Made by a program: the position numbers and the translations under genes | Assembly: GCA_025936205.1 (NCBI GenBank) | Contig: JAICTU010000003.1 | Coordinates: 1 to 51,212 of the forward strand | Source: Polyangiaceae bacterium | GTDB taxonomy: Bacteria > Myxococcota > Polyangia > Polyangiales > Polyangiaceae | Reading direction: 5' to 3' | Length of the DNA: 51,212 nt | The notes under the pieces: generated by a model | What the model saw: only the letters and a program-made list of their open reading frames with translations | Database searches by the model: none | Told to the model about the DNA's origin: nothing | Shown here: one piece after another, positions 34,126 to 42,209 of the stretch | How positions within the stretch are numbered: position 1 is the first letter of the stretch | Layout: every line of letters begins with the position of its first letter

Positions 34126-35484
34126 ACAGTGCCAGACCCAGCGGATGAAATGCTCGGCGAACTGCCGAGCGTCGAGAGCGACGAGAGGCCGGTGGCGGAA
34201 GAGCTCGGAGGCGCCGTCGAACGCTACCGCTGGTTGAGCGAGATCAATCGCGGCGGAGTCGGCGTGATCCGCGGCGCACGCGACCCCATCATCGGTCGCA
34301 AGGTGGCGATCAAGGTCCTGCGCACGGACTTCGAAAACGACGAGCGCGTACTCGGCGAGTTCTCGCAAGAAGCGCGCGTCACGGGCCAGCTCGACCACCC
34401 CAACATCGTCCCCATCTACGACTTCGGCGAAGGCGGCCGAGGCCCCTACCTGGTGATGAAGTGGATCGCGGGCAAGACGCTGGCGGAAGTGCTGCGCGCC
34501 GAGCGCCACTCCCGGCAGCCCCTCGATCGCCTCCGTCACCTCGTACAGATCCTGCTGCGCCTGTGCGACGCGCTCTCCTTCGCGCATGGCCGCGGCGTGA
34601 TCCACTGCGACATCAAGCCCGAAAACGTGATGGTGGGTGAGCACGGGCAGATCTACTTGATGGACTGGGGCATGGCCCTGGTCGGCAGCCGCCGGCGCGC
34701 TCCGAGCGAGCCGAGCTCGAAGACGTCGACGCCCATCGTTCCGGGCCCTCCCTTCGACGAAGACTCACTGGTGCGCGCCGAAGGCCAGACCCTCGAAGCC
34801 GGGCGCGCCCGCGGCACCCCCGCATACATGGCGCCGGAGCAAATGTTCGGCTTGATCGACGAGATCGACGAACGCACCGACGTCTTCGGCCTCGGCGGCG
34901 TGCTGTGCGAAATCCTGGTCGGCGAGCCCCCGAACAACCAGCGCATCCTGATCGGCTCGGCAGGCGCCGCCCGTCCCTGGGTGAGCCCCTCGCACAGCCC
35001 GATCTGGCCCCAACTCCCGCCCGAGCTCTGCCGCATCGCCAGCAAGGCCCTCGCGCCCCGCCGCGACGACCGCTACCCGAGCGTGACCGCCCTGCGCGCC
35101 GACCTCGAACAATTCCTCGACGGCGGCGGCTGGTTCGAGACCCAGGTCTTCGCGGCGGGCAGTGCCATCGTCACGGAAGGCGAAGGCGGCGACAGCGCGT
35201 ACATCATCGAGTCGGGTCACTGCGAGGTCTACAAGCTGATCGACGGGCGCGAGCAGCTGATTCGCAAGCTGGGCAAGGGAGCGGTGTTCGGGGAGATGGC
35301 AGTGTTCACCGGCGGCACCCGCACGGCCACGGTGAAGGCGGTGGACGAGGTCACCGTCAAAGTCATCACCGGTGCCTCGTTGAACCTGGAGCTCGACCGC
35401 AATCCGTGGGTCGCGGCGTTCGTCAGATCGCTGGCGAAGCGGGTGCGGGACAGCGAAGACAAGGCGTCGAATCCGCCGAAGTGA
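34126..35484 (+). CDS. Ser/Thr protein kinase fused to cyclic-nucleotide-binding domain
   Basis: The frame is open from 34012; I choose the GTG at 34126 (ATG 34150 is the alternative), giving 452 residues. The kinase has P-loop EINRGGVGVIRGARD, catalytic Lys in KVAIKVLR, but HCDIKPENV (H160-C161-D162) in place of HRD and MDWG (D180-W181-G182) in place of DFG, with TPAYMAPEQM intact. After the kinase comes a cNMP-binding domain with the phosphate-binding cassette FGEMAVFTGGTRTATV and upstream GDSAYIIESGHCEVY. So it is probably a cAMP/cGMP-gated non-RD kinase, not needing activation-loop phosphorylation. It follows the antiporter operon and could act on it; the class III cyclase at 43023 could supply ligand. 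Both links are inference. Confidence 0.85.
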   Translation, partial: TVPDPADEMLGELPSVESDERPVAEELGGAVERYRWLSEINRGGVGVIRGARDPIIGRKVAIKVLRTDFENDERVLGEFSQEARVTGQLDHPNIVPIYDFGEGGRGPYLVMKWIAGKTLAEVLRAERHSRQPLDRLRHLVQILLRLCDALSFAHGRGVIHCDIKPENVMVGEHGQIYLMDWGMALVGSRRRAPSEPSSKTSTPIVPGPPFDEDSLVRAEGQTLEAGRARGTPAYMAPEQMFGLIDEIDERTDVFGLGGVLCEILVGEPPNNQRILIGSAGAARPWVSPSHSPIWPQLPPELCRIASKALAPRRDDRYPSVTALRADLEQFLDGGGWFETQVFAAGSAIVTEGEGGDSAYIIESGHCEVYKLIDGREQLIRKLGKGAVFGEMAVFTGGTRTATVKAVDEVTVKVITGASLNLELDRNPWVAAFVRSLAKRVRDSEDKASNPPK

Positions 35485-35546
35485 GGGCTCGGCACCGAGC
35501 GGACTCCGAGCGACCCCAGGAGGGCCCGCTGCGCGGCCGTGCTCGC

Positions 35547-35581
35547 TTGACACCCCGTTCTTGACTATATACTAGTATATA
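35547..35581 (+). promoter_or_regulatory. vapB promoter with 16-bp operator palindrome; probable leaderless transcript
   Basis: TTGACA at 35547-35552 fits a -35 box; TATACT at 35568-35573 fits a -10 box with 15-base spacing. The perfect palindrome TATATACTAGTATATA at 35566-35581 covers the -10 box and ends on the A of the vapB ATG (35581). Transcription would begin about at the start codon, and no Shine-Dalgarno is present. VapB proteins repress their own operons, so the palindrome is a good operator candidate. The AT-rich patch stands out in the GC-rich surroundings. Confidence 0.6.
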
Positions 35582-35829
35582 TGGCTATCCGGGCCAAGCT
35601 CTTCAGCAACGGCGGCTCGCAAGCAGTGCGTCTGCCCAAGGACTTTCGGTTCGAAGGCGAAGAGGTCTCGGTGCGCCGGCTGGGGCGCGGGATCGTGCTC
35701 GGGCCGGTCACCCCCAGCTCCTGGCCGGCAAACTACTGGGCACGGCTCCCGCGCATCGAGGACGCGGATTGGACGCGTCCCGAAGATCCGCCGCCTCTCG
35801 CGATCGAACAGGAACGCGAACTGCCTTGA
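35581..35829 (+). CDS. vapB: VapB-type antitoxin (AbrB/MazE fold)
   Basis: The 82-residue protein begins MAIRAKLFSNGGSQAVRLPK followed by DFRFEGEEVSVRRLGRGIVL, the swapped-hairpin AbrB pattern of VapB antitoxins, with a C-terminal toxin-binding tail rich in Trp, Asp and Pro (PANYWARLPRIEDADWTR). The start is fixed by the family N-terminus. The stop overlaps the vapC TTG start (TTGA at 35826-35829), the usual coupling. It neutralises the PIN-domain toxin and autoregulates. With a frameshifted toxin downstream the antitoxin may be an orphan. Confidence 0.88.
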   Translation: MAIRAKLFSNGGSQAVRLPKDFRFEGEEVSVRRLGRGIVLGPVTPSSWPANYWARLPRIEDADWTRPEDPPPLAIEQERELP

Positions 35830-36232
35830 GCTGGCTCCTCGATACCAAGACTTGCTCATATGTCTCAAACGTCGCTTCGGCCTGGCGGAGCGGTTGAGGC
35901 CCCTCTCTCCTGCCGATCTTCACGTGTGTGCCATCACGGTAGCAGAGGCGCGAGCGGGAGCCCTGAGAAGCGCGACGCCAGACCGACTGCTGGCGGCGTG
36001 GGAATACTTCCTAGCTCCTTTCGAAGAACGGATCCTCCCGTTCGACAACGACGCGGCGCTGGCTTACGGCGATATCCGCGCCCACCTCGAGACCCATGGC
36101 AACATGATCGGAGACCGCGACTGCATGATCGCGGCCATTGCTCGCTGTCATGGCTTTACGGTGGTCACGGCAAATCTGAGCGAGTTCTCGCGCGTGCCGG
36201 GGTTGGCGGCGGAGGATTGGCGACAGAGCTGA
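35826..36232 (+). pseudogene. vapC: VapC-type PIN ribonuclease toxin with N-terminal frameshift
   Basis: From the TTG at 35826 the reading is SWLLDTKTCSYV, the normal PIN start with the first catalytic Asp in LLDT. At about 35864 one base is missing, because the family continuation LKRR is found in the next frame (CLKRRFGLAERLRPLSPADL). The rest is intact: VAEARAGAL, DNDAALAYGDIR, GDRDCMIAAIARCHGF (acidic residues) and TANLSEFSRVPGL, to the stop at 36232. Without the first frame a protein starting at TTG 35852 or later would lack the first catalytic Asp. So the RNase is probably inactive unless the shift is an error. The 3' end overlaps antisense with the decayed GMC gene end. Confidence 0.8.
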
Positions 36233-36234
36233 GG

Positions 36235-36738
36235 CGCGATCAGATCCGCCGCTTTCTCTGCGATCATCATCACGGCGGCGTTGGGATTGCCGCTGACCAG
36301 GCGGGGCCATGATCGAAACATCGCGATGCGCAGTCCGGCGATGCCATGGACCCGCAGCTGATCGTCGACGACTGCATCGGGCCCCTTGCCCATGCGACAC
36401 GTGCCGCAGGGGCGCCAGACAGTGACCGTCGCATTTCGAATATAGGATCGCAGGTCGGCCTTGCTGCGCATGCGGTTGCCAGGAGCGAGCTCTCGGCCGC
36501 TCAAGGGCTCAAAGGGCCGCGTGTGGGCCAGCTCACGAGCGTGGCGCACGCCATACTCCAGCACGTCGACGTCGTGCTCCGTGCTCAGATAGCGCGGATC
36601 GATGCGCGCAGGCATGCGCGCGTCGCACGAGGCCAGGCTGAGCCTGCCGCGGCTGCTCGGTCGTAACAAGATGGGCGTGAAAGTGAACCCCGATCCGCTC
36701 GTTCGGTACTCCGGGGCGATGAACTGGAGCGGACGGCA
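36235..36738 (-). pseudogene. GMC oxidoreductase C-terminal remnant
   Basis: The minus strand from 36738 down reads PLQFIAPEYRTSGSGFTFTP, then LLRPSSRGRLSLASCDARMP and ARIDPRYLSTEHD, and ends with NPNAAVMMIAEKAADLI: the C-terminal (substrate plus FAD-closing) part of choline-dehydrogenase-type GMC enzymes. A stop (TGA 36741-36739) precedes it, and the N-terminal FAD-binding two thirds is absent. Key residues have eroded: the usual Y-H-P-x-G-T-C reads VWRPCGTC (catalytic His region replaced by Trp-Arg) and the V-D-A-S-x-M-P stretch reads AMFRSWP. The original stop is lost and the frame runs on antisense into vapC. Clearly non-functional. Confidence 0.8.
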
Positions 36739-36912
36739 TCAGCCCTGGTCGGGCGGAGTGGGTGGAGCGGTCGTGCCAGAACTGCTGGAGCAAGCGTCGC
36801 GATTGTTGGCGCGAGAAGCCGCGCGGCTTCCCTGCCGAGATCTGGGAGCGACAGGATCCGTAGGAAGTCCTCATGCTCGCGCGGGCGAAGAAATGCGTCG
36901 CTCTCGACCTCT

Positions 36913-37770
36913 GTGCGGCGCCAACCTCCGGCGCTCGAATTCCTGGCCAGCGTCGCTCTCCGGTTCGACACCCCGCGCGCCATCGGGGAAACGGCCGACG
37001 GCGTACGCTTCGATTTTCAAGTCCAGGGCAGCGTCACCAGCCCCAAGTTGAACGGTAGGTTTCCGTCCTGCGCCGCCTACTTGCTGATCGATCGCGATGG
37101 CATCGGCACCATCAACGTGCGCGCCCCATTGTTGCTGAATGATGGCGCGGTGGCGGAGCTCGAGGCCGTCGGTCGATATGACTTTGGCGAGGACGGATAC
37201 CAGCGGGCGACGGCGCTCGACCTACCCAACTCCGCGCTGGGCTGGTGCCCCCGATTTCTGACCGGAGACCCACGCTACCTCTGGCTCAACCGCGTGCTCT
37301 GCGTGGGCGTTGGTGAGCTCCGGCCGCTCGAGACGCGGGTCGACTACGACCTTTTCTTCATCTCGCCCGTTGCCAGGCGCTCACTCTACGAGCGCCTCGG
37401 AGGCAGAGAGCGCATCGCGGAGCTCATGAGCGCCTCGATCGACTCGCTGCACAGCCATCCACAGTTGCAGCGCCAGAACCCGAAGCTCGCGGCCATCGCT
37501 GCAATCCCGCCCACCCCGGCGATCAAAGAACACGTCACCGATTACTTCTGCCAGCTCACGGGCGGACCCGCGCTGTATCGCGGCCGCACGATGCGTGACA
37601 GCCACGTGCATCTCGACATCACCGAAGCCGACTGGAATGTGTTCGTCGACGATACCGTGCGGCTCCTGGACGAGTTCGGAGTCGCGCCGGGCGAGCAGGG
37701 TGAGCTCGTTCAGTTGATGGAGGGGGTCAAGCCGGAGATTATAAAACCGGCACGTCCCCGAGGGGACTAA
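36913..37770 (+). CDS. DUF3237 - truncated hemoglobin fusion protein
   Basis: From the GTG at 36913 the 285-residue chain has two parts. Residues ~7-152 match DUF3237 (ALEFLASVALRFDTPRAIGE, GSVTSPKLNGRF, LLLNDGAVAELEAVGRYDFG, YLWLNRVLCVGVGEL), a beta-barrel of the acetoacetate-decarboxylase-like/calycin kind with unknown function. Residues ~157-275 match a 2/2 (truncated) hemoglobin: SLYERLGGRERIAELM, HVTDYFCQLTGGPALYRGRT, and MRDSHVHLDITEADWNVFVD, where His231 is the likely proximal heme ligand. The two usually occur in separate proteins. The globin half could bind O2 or NO or be a heme sensor for the barrel. No clear Shine-Dalgarno supports the start. Confidence 0.8.
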   Translation: MRRQPPALEFLASVALRFDTPRAIGETADGVRFDFQVQGSVTSPKLNGRFPSCAAYLLIDRDGIGTINVRAPLLLNDGAVAELEAVGRYDFGEDGYQRATALDLPNSALGWCPRFLTGDPRYLWLNRVLCVGVGELRPLETRVDYDLFFISPVARRSLYERLGGRERIAELMSASIDSLHSHPQLQRQNPKLAAIAAIPPTPAIKEHVTDYFCQLTGGPALYRGRTMRDSHVHLDITEADWNVFVDDTVRLLDEFGVAPGEQGELVQLMEGVKPEIIKPARPRGD

Positions 37771-37809
37771 CGCGGGACTGGCGCTGAGCGTGCCCGTGGT
37801 TAGCCCGGG

Positions 37810-38457
37810 TTACGGCGTCTTCACCTGGAGCACCAGATTGACGAGCGGCGTTTGCGGCCCCTGACCTTTGACGAAGATGAAGCTCATGTAGACGCCGGGA
37901 TTCATCTTGGAAACCTTCTCCCGATCGAGTTCGATCAGGATTCCAGGGCCTTCCAGCCGCGCGTCGAAGTACACGTCAGCGGCAGGCTGAGCACCATCGA
38001 GGGCCACGAACGGTGTGTGATCGAACTGGGTGTTGGCGATCAGACGCCGGTCGACGCGTACGAGCTGTTGCTGCGCGTTCTTCTCCAGAGGCTCAAACTG
38101 AAACAGCACCCACGTGGGCGCCTGCACCGTGCCAGGTAAGCGCGATGCTTCCTTGAGCACGCTCAGGTAGCTGTCCACCATGCCCGCCCAGGTGCGCAAT
38201 GCCGTCGCGAGTCCGTACCGACCCTTTCGCATCTCGGACCAGACGTTGTTCAGCACCTTGGCTTGGCCAGAGAGTGCCATCACGCCTGCGGAACCGACGC
38301 GGTTCAAATACTCGAAGCCGGGCATGTTTTCCGTCGCCGGCGGTAGCTCTCCCCCCACGCGACCAGCGACCGTCGCTGCAATGTCTCGAGCGCCGATGCC
38401 CCGCGCCTGCAGCGCGTCGATAAAGTTCCGAACGAATTCCTCGCCAGCGTTCGCCAT
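37810..38457 (-). CDS. Unknown protein: N-terminal helices plus C-terminal beta-sandwich
   Basis: The ATG at 38457 has AGGAGGA a few bases upstream. The 215-residue product has helices to about residue 110 (EEFVRNFIDALQARGIGARD; NVWSEMRKGRYGLATALRTW; AGMVDSYLSVLKEASRL), phasin-like in amphipathic character, then a beta-rich domain (VYFDARLEGPGILIELDREK, NPGVYMSFIFVKGQGPQTPL, VNLVLQVKTP). There is no signal peptide or membrane segment. The protein at 48568 has the same order of helical part then beta-sandwich with a similar end pattern (RGRYTGAILEAQSG....GRLTVIV). I recognise no named family. It lies 70 bp downstream of the 477-residue unknown gene, probably one operon. Confidence 0.6.
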   Translation of the reverse strand: MANAGEEFVRNFIDALQARGIGARDIAATVAGRVGGELPPATENMPGFEYLNRVGSAGVMALSGQAKVLNNVWSEMRKGRYGLATALRTWAGMVDSYLSVLKEASRLPGTVQAPTWVLFQFEPLEKNAQQQLVRVDRRLIANTQFDHTPFVALDGAQPAADVYFDARLEGPGILIELDREKVSKMNPGVYMSFIFVKGQGPQTPLVNLVLQVKTP

Positions 38458-38527
38458 CGTTCCTCCTGCTTGCTCTTCCGACTTTCAGAGTGGCTCGAGC
38501 GTCGACCCGGTGCAGCCACAATCCGCA

Positions 38528-39961
38528 CTAAGGTGTGAGCCTGGGGAATTCTTGCAGCAGCGGCTCGTGTCCCTTCAGAAGCGAGTCCACCAGGAAGTGC
38601 GGCAGCTGCAGCGTCCCGCGATTGATGAAGACAAACAATAGCGCTGGAGCACTCCAGGTGAGCAGCGCCCATAACTCGGGGGGGCCGTCCACTGGTGTGG
38701 TGAAGCGCAGGCGCTTGCTCGCCTTCAAGCTGACCAACCAATAATCACCCGCCTCGGACCAGACCCTAGACATCGAGCGCGCTCGTTCCGCGATGAGCTC
38801 CAGCACGTTGTCTTTCAGCTTCTCATGAGCCGGATCCCAACCGCGAGCGAGTTGCTGGATATGACCGTCACTCTCCGCGCTCGTACGCGCCGTAGGCTGG
38901 GCCGGATATTCACCGGCCAGCTTCATATGCACGAGATCTCGGCGCGACACATGCGCGATGTCCTCCTTCTTCAGCAGGACTTTCCCATTTCGAAAAACGC
39001 GCTTGGCAATGCCACCGTATTCTCCCGCGTCAATATCCAGACCGGACCGCTCGATGCCCAGGCCGAAGCTGGTCTGCCGGCACTCCTCGAGCGAGTACTC
39101 GTAGCTCATCGACACTTCGTCGTCGTCCTCCCGGCACTTGAAGTTGTCGACCCTCAGAACGTTCTCGATCTGCGCGCGGCTCTGCTCATTCCAGGGCCAG
39201 GAGACAAGCTCGTACAGGTACCTTGGCTCCTTGGAATGCAACCAGAGATCGCGCCGTTCCTCCAGAGGCAGTGGACTTCGATCGATGTTCCAGGAATTCC
39301 CCTTGCGCAGAACCTGGCGCGTCTCCTGAAACAGATCCGGCGCCGCGAAGGGCCACGCGAGGGGGTGGGCCAGACGGATCATGGCACGCGCGATCTGCTC
39401 GGGCACCAGCACCTGAAATTGGGGGTCATCCTCCGCGTCCACACCAATGCCGGCCGAAGACACGTTCGAGTCGGGATCGAAGCTCGCCCGTACGTGAGCG
39501 GAGTGATTCACCACCTCCACGGGGTGTTGGGTGGCGTCCGCGCCATAGAGCATGGCGTTGAACAGCGTACAGTAGCGGCAAGTACGATCGCCTTTTTCAC
39601 GCCGAGCGCGGCGCAGGCGCTGCGATTTGGCTGCCCCAGCGTCGCCAGGTCGATCGAGCTGCTCCACCTGTTCGAGGTGCTTGTGTCCCTCGGGGTTGAG
39701 CAAGCGCTGCGTCAGGCCCGTCCTTCTCTTGGCCAGCGAGTAGTGCAGCGCGGCAGCCGTCGCCCGAGCGACCTCGGCTTCCTTTGCATGTCTACCCGAA
39801 GATGCGCCCCGCAGCAGCTGGGGGACGTCGTTCACGTGGGGCGTGCTCAACTGGTCTGGCACGCTCGATGGTGGTGGTGCGCGCAAGACGGCGTGCTTGG
39901 AGACCAGATTGCTGCTCGCTGCGAGGATGGCCGAGTAGGTTCTGGCGGCTGCTTTGTCCAT
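38528..39961 (-). CDS. Unknown 477-residue cytoplasmic protein
   Basis: The ATG at 39961 opens a 477-residue frame with a Ser/Ala-rich basic N-terminal third, a CRYC pair (GDRTCRYCTLFNAMLYG), a central region LAHPLAWPFAAPDLFQETRQ, then YLYELVSWPWNEQSRAQIEN with VLRVDNFKCRED, a repeated beta pattern (EVSMSYEYSLEECRQTSFGL, GLDIDAGEYGGIAKRVFRNG), and a hydrophobic C-terminal segment (LWALLTWSAPALLFVFINRG) that may be a membrane or lipid-contact helix. No catalytic motif I know. It probably heads an operon with the helical/beta protein 70 bp downstream and is divergent from the SDR gene, so a role in the same lipid/isoprenoid region is possible. Confidence 0.6.
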   Translation of the reverse strand: MDKAAARTYSAILAASSNLVSKHAVLRAPPPSSVPDQLSTPHVNDVPQLLRGASSGRHAKEAEVARATAAALHYSLAKRRTGLTQRLLNPEGHKHLEQVEQLDRPGDAGAAKSQRLRRARREKGDRTCRYCTLFNAMLYGADATQHPVEVVNHSAHVRASFDPDSNVSSAGIGVDAEDDPQFQVLVPEQIARAMIRLAHPLAWPFAAPDLFQETRQVLRKGNSWNIDRSPLPLEERRDLWLHSKEPRYLYELVSWPWNEQSRAQIENVLRVDNFKCREDDDEVSMSYEYSLEECRQTSFGLGIERSGLDIDAGEYGGIAKRVFRNGKVLLKKEDIAHVSRRDLVHMKLAGEYPAQPTARTSAESDGHIQQLARGWDPAHEKLKDNVLELIAERARSMSRVWSEAGDYWLVSLKASKRLRFTTPVDGPPELWALLTWSAPALLFVFINRGTLQLPHFLVDSLLKGHEPLLQEFPRLTP

Positions 39962-40049
39962 GGCACTCGTTCCCCTACAGTCCGTCCGAGCCGGAGCTGA
40001 ATCGGTGATGGCAGAAAGACGACCGCAATATTAGCATGACGCGTAGACG

Positions 40050-40988
40050 TTGCGCCTAGCGACTAAGACCCCATTGACTCGACGACCTTCTGCGCGGGCG
40101 ACACGCACCCGGAGTGCGGCGGCTCGGAAAACACGGCCTTCAGCTGAGCCCACGGCGAAGGTGCGACACGCTCGAGAGGCCCGTGAGGCTCCGAATCCCA
40201 CCCGGCCTCTTGGCCCGGGCACTGTGCTCATCACCGGTGCCTCTCGAGGCATCGGACTCGAGCTGAGCAAGATCTTTGCCGCCAACGGGCATGATCTCGT
40301 GCTCGTTGCACGCAGCCGAGAGCGTCTGCTCGAGATCTCCCGTTCGCTGGAGCGTGCACACCGTGTACGCGTGAAGACCATCGTCAAAGACCTCGGCCGT
40401 CCAGGAGCGGCGGCGTCGCTGCACACGACCGTGGCGAAGAGCGGGCTCGCGATCGAGATCCTGGTGAACAACGCGGGAACAATGATCAATTCCGACTTCG
40501 CCCGCATTCCTTTGGCGCGCCATCAGGCGCTGATCCAGCTCAACATCACGACGACACTGGAGCTCACTCAGCTGTTTCTCGCACCGATGCTGCAGCGTAA
40601 GCGAGGCAGAATTCTCAATGTCGCTTCAATGGCTGCCTTCCAGCCTCTGCCCCGCCTCGCTGCCTATGCCGGTAGCAAGGCTTTTATCTTGCATCTGACG
40701 GAAGCGATTTCGGAAGAGTTGCGTGGGACCGGTGTCACGGTGACCGCCCTCTGTCCGGGCTTCACCGATACGGAGATTCTGTATGAAGCTCCAGACGTCG
40801 AGCGGCTACCGGGTCTTGCCATCGGCTCCGCGGTAGAGGTCGCCCGGGATGCCTACCGCGCTTGCATGAGCGGCGCGCCTTTGTGTGTCAGCGGGTTGGG
40901 CAATCAGCTGGCGGCGCAAGTGATCCGCTATCAACCACGCTGGATGGTGCGAACGATCGCCGGAGCGCTGGCGCGCAGGCGTTCCTGA
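40050..40988 (+). CDS. Short-chain dehydrogenase/reductase (SDR)
   Basis: The frame opens with a TTG at 40050; a GTG at 40161 is a plausible internal start that would remove a 37-residue Arg/Ser/Thr/Ala-rich leader. The SDR core is canonical: cofactor loop VLITGASRGIGLELSKIFAA with an Arg in LVLVARSRERL (suggesting NADP), NNAG, catalytic Ser in ILNVASMAAF, and YAGSK with Tyr and Lys; then CPGFTDTEILYEA. It resembles the DltE/YqjQ group that reduces ketones of lipids or sugars. It is convergent with the saccharopine-dehydrogenase-like gene (stops 26 bases apart). The basic leader, if translated, is unusual. Confidence 0.88.
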   Translation: MRLATKTPLTRRPSARATRTRSAAARKTRPSAEPTAKVRHAREAREAPNPTRPLGPGTVLITGASRGIGLELSKIFAANGHDLVLVARSRERLLEISRSLERAHRVRVKTIVKDLGRPGAAASLHTTVAKSGLAIEILVNNAGTMINSDFARIPLARHQALIQLNITTTLELTQLFLAPMLQRKRGRILNVASMAAFQPLPRLAAYAGSKAFILHLTEAISEELRGTGVTVTALCPGFTDTEILYEAPDVERLPGLAIGSAVEVARDAYRACMSGAPLCVSGLGNQLAAQVIRYQPRWMVRTIAGALARRRS

Positions 40989-41014
40989 TGTAGTTGACCC
41001 CGGACGCTCCCGCG

Positions 41015-42064
41015 TCACTTCTCCCGCGTGACACCGGGCAGAGACAACACGTACTCGGGCCCGTACAGGCGTGCGGGCGTTTGAAAGCCGGGCTCGTATT
41101 GCCCGGCGAGCACACGGTCGATCAGAGCGGCCGCGGTGGTCGCAGTGAACGAGTAAACCTCTGGCGTCCGGATCCTCACCTGAGAATGATTTCCGCTCTC
41201 ATCTTTTGCCTCGGCAACGACAATGGCCGCTCCGGTCGCGCGTTGTTCGCCGTTGGGCCCCGGCGGCAGCATTCGGACCCCTAGCTCTCTGCAGAGTTTC
41301 CAGCCGGGAGTGTCGAACAGCCAGGAGCCGTAACGATTCAGCTGTAGCCCTAGCTGCACGATGGGGGTTGCTTCGTAATAGACGGTGATGTCGGGGACTT
41401 TGGTACTGTGGTAGGCGGAGGCCACGTCTCCCCAGGTGATGGCGGTCACCTTGCGCGCGCCCTGCCCAAAGTCGACCAGGCGCGTCAGTGTACCGGGGGT
41501 AACTTTTACCAGTCGTCCGTCGCGCCGCACCATCACCAGCTGACCGTATTGGTCAAATACCGTGGCTGCCGAGCCGCGCGAGATCGCGTCTAATCCGCTC
41601 AGGGCGAGCCACAGGCTCTTGGCATGTGGGATAGAGGCCGCAGCCATCGCTGCCGCGCAATCCGTTGCGACCACGTCAAAGCCGACTCCAGGCAGCAACA
41701 GAATCCCCCGCTGCAATGCCGATCGTCCTTGCGCTGCCAGGGCCTCGAAGAGCGCAAACTCGCCTGAAATGTCGAGGTAGTGCACGCCGCAATCGAGGCA
41801 CGCCGCCACCAGCGCTGGCGCCGTCTGCCGGAAAGGACCTGCCGCGTTGAGCAGCACATCGACCCCCTGCAACATTTTTCGCAGAGCTGGAGCGTCTTCC
41901 AGAGCCGCGCAGCGGTGCGGCAGTCGGTGCAACTTTGCCAGCGCTCCCAGGCGTGACGGAGCGCGGCCTGCCAGGATGGGCTTCATGCCCCGCGCGACGG
42001 CCTCCCTCACGATCAGCGCACCGGTAAACCCGGTTGCTCCGTAGATCAGCGCGCGGTCTGCCAT
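41015..42064 (-). CDS. Saccharopine-dehydrogenase-like / trans-acting enoyl-reductase-like oxidoreductase
   Basis: The 349-residue protein starts RALIYGATGFTGALIVREAV, a Rossmann NADP-binding loop, followed by LAGRAPSRLGALAKL and NAAGPFRQTAPALVAACLDC and GVHYLDISGE: the saccharopine dehydrogenase N-terminal domain pattern shared with mycobacterial trans-acting enoyl reductases and plant lipid-droplet SCCPDH-like proteins. The C-terminal part (YSFTATTAAALIDRVLAGQY) is family-like. The role is probably reduction of a lipid or polyketide intermediate, not lysine metabolism, judging by neighbours. Divergent (145 bp) from the acetoacetate-decarboxylase-like gene. Confidence 0.8.
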   Translation of the reverse strand: MADRALIYGATGFTGALIVREAVARGMKPILAGRAPSRLGALAKLHRLPHRCAALEDAPALRKMLQGVDVLLNAAGPFRQTAPALVAACLDCGVHYLDISGEFALFEALAAQGRSALQRGILLLPGVGFDVVATDCAAAMAAASIPHAKSLWLALSGLDAISRGSAATVFDQYGQLVMVRRDGRLVKVTPGTLTRLVDFGQGARKVTAITWGDVASAYHSTKVPDITVYYEATPIVQLGLQLNRYGSWLFDTPGWKLCRELGVRMLPPGPNGEQRATGAAIVVAEAKDESGNHSQVRIRTPEVYSFTATTAAALIDRVLAGQYEPGFQTPARLYGPEYVLSLPGVTREK

Positions 42065-42209
42065 TGGCTCAGAGATGGATCAGAGGAGTTGTGGGCAACC
42101 TAACATGGACGTTAGGCTGCTGTCGCAGTTCTGTCGCCTGCCTCGAGGCGAACAGCGGTGCTGACGGAAGGGGACTCCACTGGGCAGCGAAAGCACGCGA
42201 ACGATCGCC

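Noticed and set aside
37755..37768. GTCCCC..GGGGAC hairpin at the end of the DUF3237-globin gene
   Set aside because: Lies inside the last codons and has no T tract; not enough for a terminator call.
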